Shown: positions 6,423 through 11,796 of the stretch, one piece after another
Numbering within the stretch: position 1 is the stretch's first letter
How the letters are laid out: each line of letters begins with the position of its first letter
NCBI GenBank assembly: GCA_902464565.1
Contig: CABQJV010000044.1
Location: 1 to 11,796, forward strand
Direction: 5' to 3'
Length of the DNA: 11,796 bases
Source: an uncultured Collinsella sp.
GTDB taxonomy: Bacteria > Actinomycetota > Coriobacteriia > Coriobacteriales > Coriobacteriaceae
Notes under the pieces: model-generated
Database searches by the model: none
What the model was told of the DNA's origin: nothing
What the model saw: the letters and a program-made list of their open reading frames with translations, nothing else
Position numbers and translations under genes: made by a program

Positions 6423-8063
6423 ATGATCGAAATCACCCAAGTCCACGCGTCACTCGATGAGGCCGGCAACGAAGCCGCCTGCCTTGCTATTGGTAGACGC
6501 GCCGTCAAACGAGCCCTGCGATGCGAGGATTCCCAGATTAAAGCCATTGAGCTCCATCGCAAGTCAATCGACGCCCGTAAAAAACGAGATGTCCATTTTA
6601 TTTTGAGCTTTCGAGTTGAACTGACAAGCTCCCGACTCGAGCAGGAAGTGGTCGACCGCGTCGCCGAGCGCGACCGCTCGCGCATCCGCATGGTAGACGG
6701 CGAGGCGCCTTCATTCCCCAACCCTGTCCCGAATGCACCCAAGGAGCGTCCCGTCGTTGTCGGCGCCGGTTGCGCCGGTCTCTTCGCCGCCCTCACCCTT
6801 GCCGAAGCGGGCCTTAAACCCCTGCTCATCGAGCGCGGCGACCCCGCACTTCGCCGCTCGGAAGCGATTGATCTCTTTCTTAAGGAGCGTGTCCTCGACC
6901 CCGAAAGCAATATCCAATTTGGCCTGGGCGGCGCAGGGACCTTCTCGGACGGCAAGCTCAACACAGGCACCAAGAATCCTGCCCATCGACTGATTCTTGA
7001 GACCTTCGTCGAAGCGGGCTCACCTCGCGACATCCTGTGGGACGCCAAGCCGCACATTGGCTCCGACATCCTCCCCACCGTCGTCACCAACATTTCTCAG
7101 CGCATCGAGCGGCTCGGTGGAACCGTCCGCTATCGAACAAAGCTCGTCAATATTCGAACCGATGGATCTGGCGCCATCACCGGCGTCGATGTCCAACCGC
7201 CCCAAGAAACCACAAGCGAGACAATCGCCACAAAGCACCTCATTCTCGCCTGCGGCCATTCCGCCCGCGACGTATTCGAGCTTCTCAAAGAACATGACGT
7301 TACCCTCGCGCAAAAGACCTTTGCCATGGGTGTGCGCATCGAGCATCCACAGCATGACATCGACCGTGCCCAATATGGCCCTTCGGCGGGACACCCGGCA
7401 CTCGGAGCAGCCCCCTACAAGCTTGTCGCCCATCTCCCCAACGGCCGCAGCGTGTTCTCATTTTGCATGTGCCCCGGCGGACAGGTTGTCGCGGCTTCTT
7501 CCGAGCAGGGCCATCTGTGCGTCAACGGTGCCAGCCTCAATGCCCGCGACGGGCGCAACGCAAATGCCGCCCTACTCGTCAACGTCACACCCGACGACCT
7601 TCCCGGCGATGATCCGCTCGCAGGCATTGAGCTCCAGCGCGCCTGCGAGCGAGCCGCCTATCGCCTGGGTGGCTCCAACTGGAACGCGCCGGCACAGCTC
7701 GTCGGAGATTTCCTTGCGGGGCGCGCCAGCACGGCGCCCGGAAAGGTAAAACCAACCTATCCACTTGGCGTGACCTGGACGGCGATCGACGATGCCCTCC
7801 CGCAGCATATCGTCGAATCGCTTCGTTTGGGAATCCCCCTGCTCGGTAAGAAACTGCGTGGCTATGACCGCCCCGATGCGGTCCTCACTGGCGTGGAGAC
7901 GCGTTCGAGCTCCCCGGTCACCGTCACCCGCGATCGAACATGCCACGCCGTGTCGACTCCGGGCCTTTACCCTTGCGGCGAGGGTGCCGGATATGCCGGC
8001 GGCATCATGAGTGCCGCCACCGACGGCATCCGTTGCGCTGAGGCGCTGATAGCAGACCTCTAG
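6423..8063 (+). CDS. FAD-dependent dehydrogenase-like protein, COG2509 type
   Basis: The 546-residue product is a FAD-binding protein of a widespread, uncharacterised family. The N-terminal region (1-105) is a small alpha/beta domain rich in charged residues, including HRKSIDARKKRDVHFILSF (45-63). It is followed by the FAD motif VVVGAGCAGLFAA (111-123) ending in IERGD, then FGLGGAGTFSDGKLNTGTKN (166-185), characteristic of this family, and a C-terminal LYPCGEGAGYAGGIMSAATDG segment that closes the flavin site. The ATG at 6423 is chosen because AAGGAG (6411-6416) lies 6 nt upstream; the open frame extends back to 6252 inside the preceding gene but has no RBS there. It is a different flavoprotein family from its upstream neighbour. 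Its reaction is not known, and nothing in the neighbourhood fixes it. Confidence 0.88.
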   Translation: MIEITQVHASLDEAGNEAACLAIGRRAVKRALRCEDSQIKAIELHRKSIDARKKRDVHFILSFRVELTSSRLEQEVVDRVAERDRSRIRMVDGEAPSFPNPVPNAPKERPVVVGAGCAGLFAALTLAEAGLKPLLIERGDPALRRSEAIDLFLKERVLDPESNIQFGLGGAGTFSDGKLNTGTKNPAHRLILETFVEAGSPRDILWDAKPHIGSDILPTVVTNISQRIERLGGTVRYRTKLVNIRTDGSGAITGVDVQPPQETTSETIATKHLILACGHSARDVFELLKEHDVTLAQKTFAMGVRIEHPQHDIDRAQYGPSAGHPALGAAPYKLVAHLPNGRSVFSFCMCPGGQVVAASSEQGHLCVNGASLNARDGRNANAALLVNVTPDDLPGDDPLAGIELQRACERAAYRLGGSNWNAPAQLVGDFLAGRASTAPGKVKPTYPLGVTWTAIDDALPQHIVESLRLGIPLLGKKLRGYDRPDAVLTGVETRSSSPVTVTRDRTCHAVSTPGLYPCGEGAGYAGGIMSAATDGIRCAEALIADL

Positions 8064-8090
8064 TGCACGAACTCTCACGTCCGAACGACA

Positions 8091-8124
8091 CAGGCCCCGA
8101 GCTCCACAGGGAACTCGGGGCCTG
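8091..8124. terminator. Hairpin terminator between converging genes
   Basis: CAGGCCCCGAG (8091-8101) and its exact reverse complement CTCGGGGCCTG (8114-8124) form an 11-bp stem, with three further inner pairs after one mismatch. It lies between the COG2509-like stop (8063) and the uvrB stop (8129-8131), so it can serve both directions. The T-tracts on both sides are weak (TTCGCTACTT on the plus side). Confidence 0.75.
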
Positions 8125-8128
8125 TTCG

Positions 8129-10369
<2,241 letters not shown>

Positions 10370-10394
10370 GGATACTCCTAACTCATATATCTGC

Positions 10395-10400
10395 AGTATA
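10395..10400 (-). promoter_or_regulatory. Candidate -10 element for uvrB
   Basis: The minus strand reads TATACT here, 25 bp upstream of the uvrB ATG, within the 51-bp gap after the transglycosylase stop. It sits inside the inverted repeat CTGC-AGTATAC-GCAG (10391-10405), which could be an operator. No clear -35 is seen at normal spacing, so a contribution from the upstream coaE promoter is likely. Confidence 0.35.
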
Positions 10401-10420
10401 CGCAGGCGGCAGGCATAGTC

Positions 10421-11002
10421 CTATACGAACCGATCGGGATAGAGGGTCTTGTAGCGAACCCAGGCATTATTGACACGAATCAGATACGCCTGCGTCTCGG
10501 GAAAGGTGATTGCATTATGAAGCGACGTGCTCTGCTGCGCCCATCCGTCGACATTGCCCATGCCGGCGTTATAGGCGGCAATGGCACTGTCAGTCGACCC
10601 GTTAAAATACGTCAGAAGATACGAAAGATACGCACAGCCAAACTCGATGTTCGTAGCGGGATCGTTAAGGTCGCCGGCTGAATACTCGCTGCCATCGACA
10701 AGACCCTTGGCAATCATATCCTGGGCAGTCTCGGGCATCAGCTGCATCAATCCCCGTGCGCCTTGATTCGACTCAGCCTCGGGATCCCAATTCGATTCCG
10801 ACTTTATGACAGCGCACACCAGATACGGATCAAGATTGTGCGAAATGCTCGATTGCTTTACGTACGCCTCGTAGTCAATCGGATACAAAGGCTTAAAGAA
10901 GGCGGCAGGAGCATACGAGTAGACGAGCGAAATAAGGCCGAAGACGAACATAACGGCAAGTGGCGCTACGCGATACCACGTAAAGAAACGTGTCTTAGGC
11001 AT
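10421..11002 (-). CDS. Membrane-anchored lytic transglycosylase (SLT domain)
   Basis: Lytic transglycosylases cleave the MurNAc-GlcNAc bond of peptidoglycan with formation of 1,6-anhydro-MurNAc. The 193-residue protein has one hydrophobic segment (about 12-34) that would act as a signal anchor, placing the rest outside the membrane. The SLT/goose-lysozyme-like domain follows: catalytic E69 in IKSESNWDPEA, GARGLMQLMPETA (81-93), the ATNIEFGCAYLSYLL segment, and AAYNAGMGNVDGW (142-154). The first in-frame ATG is at 11011, but the ATG at 11002 has a better placed AAGGA 8 nt upstream, so I prefer it. Either start overlaps the end of coaE (by 8 or 17 bp), implying translational coupling. An envelope gene between coaE and uvrB has no obvious functional link to either. 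The family call is firm. Confidence 0.92.
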   Translation of the reverse strand: MPKTRFFTWYRVAPLAVMFVFGLISLVYSYAPAAFFKPLYPIDYEAYVKQSSISHNLDPYLVCAVIKSESNWDPEAESNQGARGLMQLMPETAQDMIAKGLVDGSEYSAGDLNDPATNIEFGCAYLSYLLTYFNGSTDSAIAAYNAGMGNVDGWAQQSTSLHNAITFPETQAYLIRVNNAWVRYKTLYPDRFV

Positions 11003-11636
11003 CGGCCTCATCCTTATCCACTACATCCCCGAAGCCATGGTGCGCAAGCCATGCGTCCAGTTGTTCAAAGAGCGAGTTATCGCCTGCCGCATTATCGATT
11101 ACCGTCGTAGCGAGATTGCAAAGCGAAGCCTCATCAGGTTGGCATGCAGAGCGCGCATCAAAATCAGAGGACTCCATACCACGATGAATAGCACGCTCAC
11201 GACGAACTGCTAAAGGAGCGCTGATAACCAGAATTTCATCAGCCAGGCCAAAAGCATCCTCAAAACCAGTCGGGGCAGAAACCTCGACAACCGCAAAGGG
11301 ATAACGGGGGGACGAAACCGTGCAGCAAACCGGATCAAGAATCCTCAGTGACAGCTGTTCGATGAGAACCGGATGAACGATGCCATTGAGCCGCGCAACT
11401 GTATCAGGAGAGGCGAAAGCTCGAGCAGCAAGGACATTGCGGCGAATGCCGCCCTCCCCGTCCAGAATATCCCAACCGAATTCTTCCGCGAGGGCATTGA
11501 CGATATCGGAGCCTGGCACATACAGCGATTTGGCAAGCTCATCCAGATCGATAAGCATGGCGCCATGAGATTCGAGATAGCGGCAGGCAGTCGATTTACC
11601 CGAAGCAATATTGCCTAAGACAAAAACGGTAAACAT
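10995..11636 (-). CDS. coaE: Dephospho-CoA kinase CoaE
   Basis: CoaE phosphorylates the 3'-hydroxyl of dephospho-CoA, the last step of coenzyme A synthesis, in the cytoplasm. The 213-residue product, a normal length, has the P-loop GNIASGKST (8-16), LIDLDELAKSLYVPGS (28-43), LNGIVHPVL (83-91), the lid-type arginines in PLAVRRERAIHRG (141-153) and the C-terminal ATTVIDNAAGDNSLFEQLDAWL (177-198). The motif usually reading PLLFE is APTGFE here (121-126), a noticeable divergence. The start at 11636 has GGGAGGA (complement of 11641-11647) 4 nt upstream. The frame stays open to 11765, but that extension lies in an AT-rich region without an RBS and is unlikely. It is the first gene of the apparent coaE-transglycosylase-uvrB unit. 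Confidence 0.93.
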   Translation of the reverse strand: MFTVFVLGNIASGKSTACRYLESHGAMLIDLDELAKSLYVPGSDIVNALAEEFGWDILDGEGGIRRNVLAARAFASPDTVARLNGIVHPVLIEQLSLRILDPVCCTVSSPRYPFAVVEVSAPTGFEDAFGLADEILVISAPLAVRRERAIHRGMESSDFDARSACQPDEASLCNLATTVIDNAAGDNSLFEQLDAWLAHHGFGDVVDKDEADA

Positions 11637-11664
11637 CAAGTCCTCCCTAACGCCAATGGGAGTT

Positions 11665-11670
11665 ATTATC
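11665..11670 (-). promoter_or_regulatory. Weak candidate -10 element for coaE
   Basis: The minus strand reads GATAAT, one base from TATAAT, 28 bp upstream of the coaE ATG. The nearest -35-like element, TTGAGT (complement of 11690-11695), is 19 bp away, which is longer than ideal. Another -10-like TAATAC lies at the complement of 11740-11745. Which one is used cannot be decided by eye. Confidence 0.25.
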
Positions 11671-11724
11671 GCGCAAATACAAAAGAAGGACTCAAAATAC
11701 AGCCAAACAGTAAGACAAGCTAAA

Positions 11725-11738
11725 CGAAGGCGAGTTCT
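11725..11738. promoter_or_regulatory. Second candidate LexA/SOS operator, upstream of coaE-uvrB unit
   Basis: CGAAGGCGAGTTCT matches 8 of the 10 fixed positions of CGAAC-N4-GTTCG, with a mismatch at the inner end of the left half and the outer end of the right half. It lies about 90 bp upstream of coaE, in the AT-rich control region, next to a TAATAC (-10-like, complement of 11740-11745). It would place uvrB under the same control as uvrA. A match of this quality can occur by chance in a region this size, so confidence is low. Confidence 0.3.
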
Positions 11739-11767
11739 TGTATTACAACTCTCTATTAAACGCAAAA

Positions 11768-11795
11768 AAGGGGGAGGCCGCGAGGCCTCCCCCTT
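11768..11795 (-). terminator. Strong intrinsic terminator of the gene beyond the right edge
   Basis: AAGGGGGAGGCC and GGCCTCCCCCTT form a perfect 12-bp stem around the loop GCGA. Read on the minus strand, the stem is followed by a T6 run (complement of 11764-11769, partly shared with the stem base). This is a textbook Rho-independent terminator for a minus-strand gene outside the window, so the coaE unit begins with its own promoter between 11637 and 11767. Confidence 0.85.
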
Positions 11796-11796
11796 C

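Noticed and set aside
6359..7093. 244-codon minus-strand open frame opposite the COG2509-like gene
   Set aside because: Antisense shadow of a conserved FAD-binding region, with low-complexity Arg/Ser-rich translation typical of shadows in GC-rich DNA.
6997..7749. 250-codon plus-strand open frame within the COG2509-like gene
   Set aside because: It is a frame shadow of the real gene: Ser/Pro/Arg-rich translation without motifs, and no RBS.
10418..10440. SOS box directly before uvrB (CGAAC at 10425-10429)
   Set aside because: Only one half-site is present; the matching GTTCG half is absent at the required spacing.
11732..11751. Inverted repeat GAGTT-N10-AACTC upstream of coaE
   Set aside because: Five-bp arms in an AT-rich stretch are expected by chance, and the part overlapping the candidate SOS box is already reported.

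Overview
This window looks like an ordinary chromosomal stretch of a moderately high-G+C Gram-positive bacterium. I would guess an actinobacterium of the class Coriobacteriia, near Collinsella. The guess rests on codon and protein style and on the order coaE ... uvrB ... uvrA, an arrangement also seen (with other genes in between) in actinobacteria such as Mycobacterium tuberculosis. It is an inference and not a database match. No tRNA, rRNA, insertion sequence, phage gene or CRISPR array was seen.

Layout, left to right. (1) 1-1748, minus: the N-terminal 582 residues of the excision-repair ATPase UvrA, running off the left edge. (2) 1749-1941: a divergent control region with a good candidate LexA/SOS box for uvrA and a palindrome just upstream of the next gene. 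(3) 1942-8063, plus: four genes. These are a polytopic membrane LTA-synthase/alkaline-phosphatase-superfamily protein, an Mrp/ApbC-type P-loop iron-sulfur carrier, an HI0933/BaiN-like flavoprotein (COG2081 type) that starts right after the mrp stop codon, and a second, different FAD protein (COG2509 type). The mrp and COG2509-type genes each have a -10-like element followed by a short GC-rich hairpin and then a strong AAGGAG-type ribosome binding site. (4) 8064-8128: a hairpin terminator between converging genes. (5) 8129-11636, minus: coaE, a small membrane-anchored lytic transglycosylase and uvrB, apparently transcribed in that order. coaE and the transglycosylase overlap. uvrB also has its own -10-like element. 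(6) 11768-11795: a strong intrinsic terminator for whatever minus-strand gene lies beyond the right edge.

How the genes fit together: UvrA and UvrB are partners in nucleotide excision repair and lie on the same strand, separated by the four plus-strand genes. Both transcription units have a candidate SOS operator upstream. CoaE makes coenzyme A. The transglycosylase and the LTA-synthase-like protein act on the cell envelope. Mrp and the two flavoproteins belong to iron-sulfur and redox metabolism, with unknown substrates. I found no convincing new multi-gene system. The points most worth a second look are the paired SOS-box candidates, the shortened and altered FAD domain of the HI0933-like protein, and the repeated promoter-hairpin-RBS leaders.
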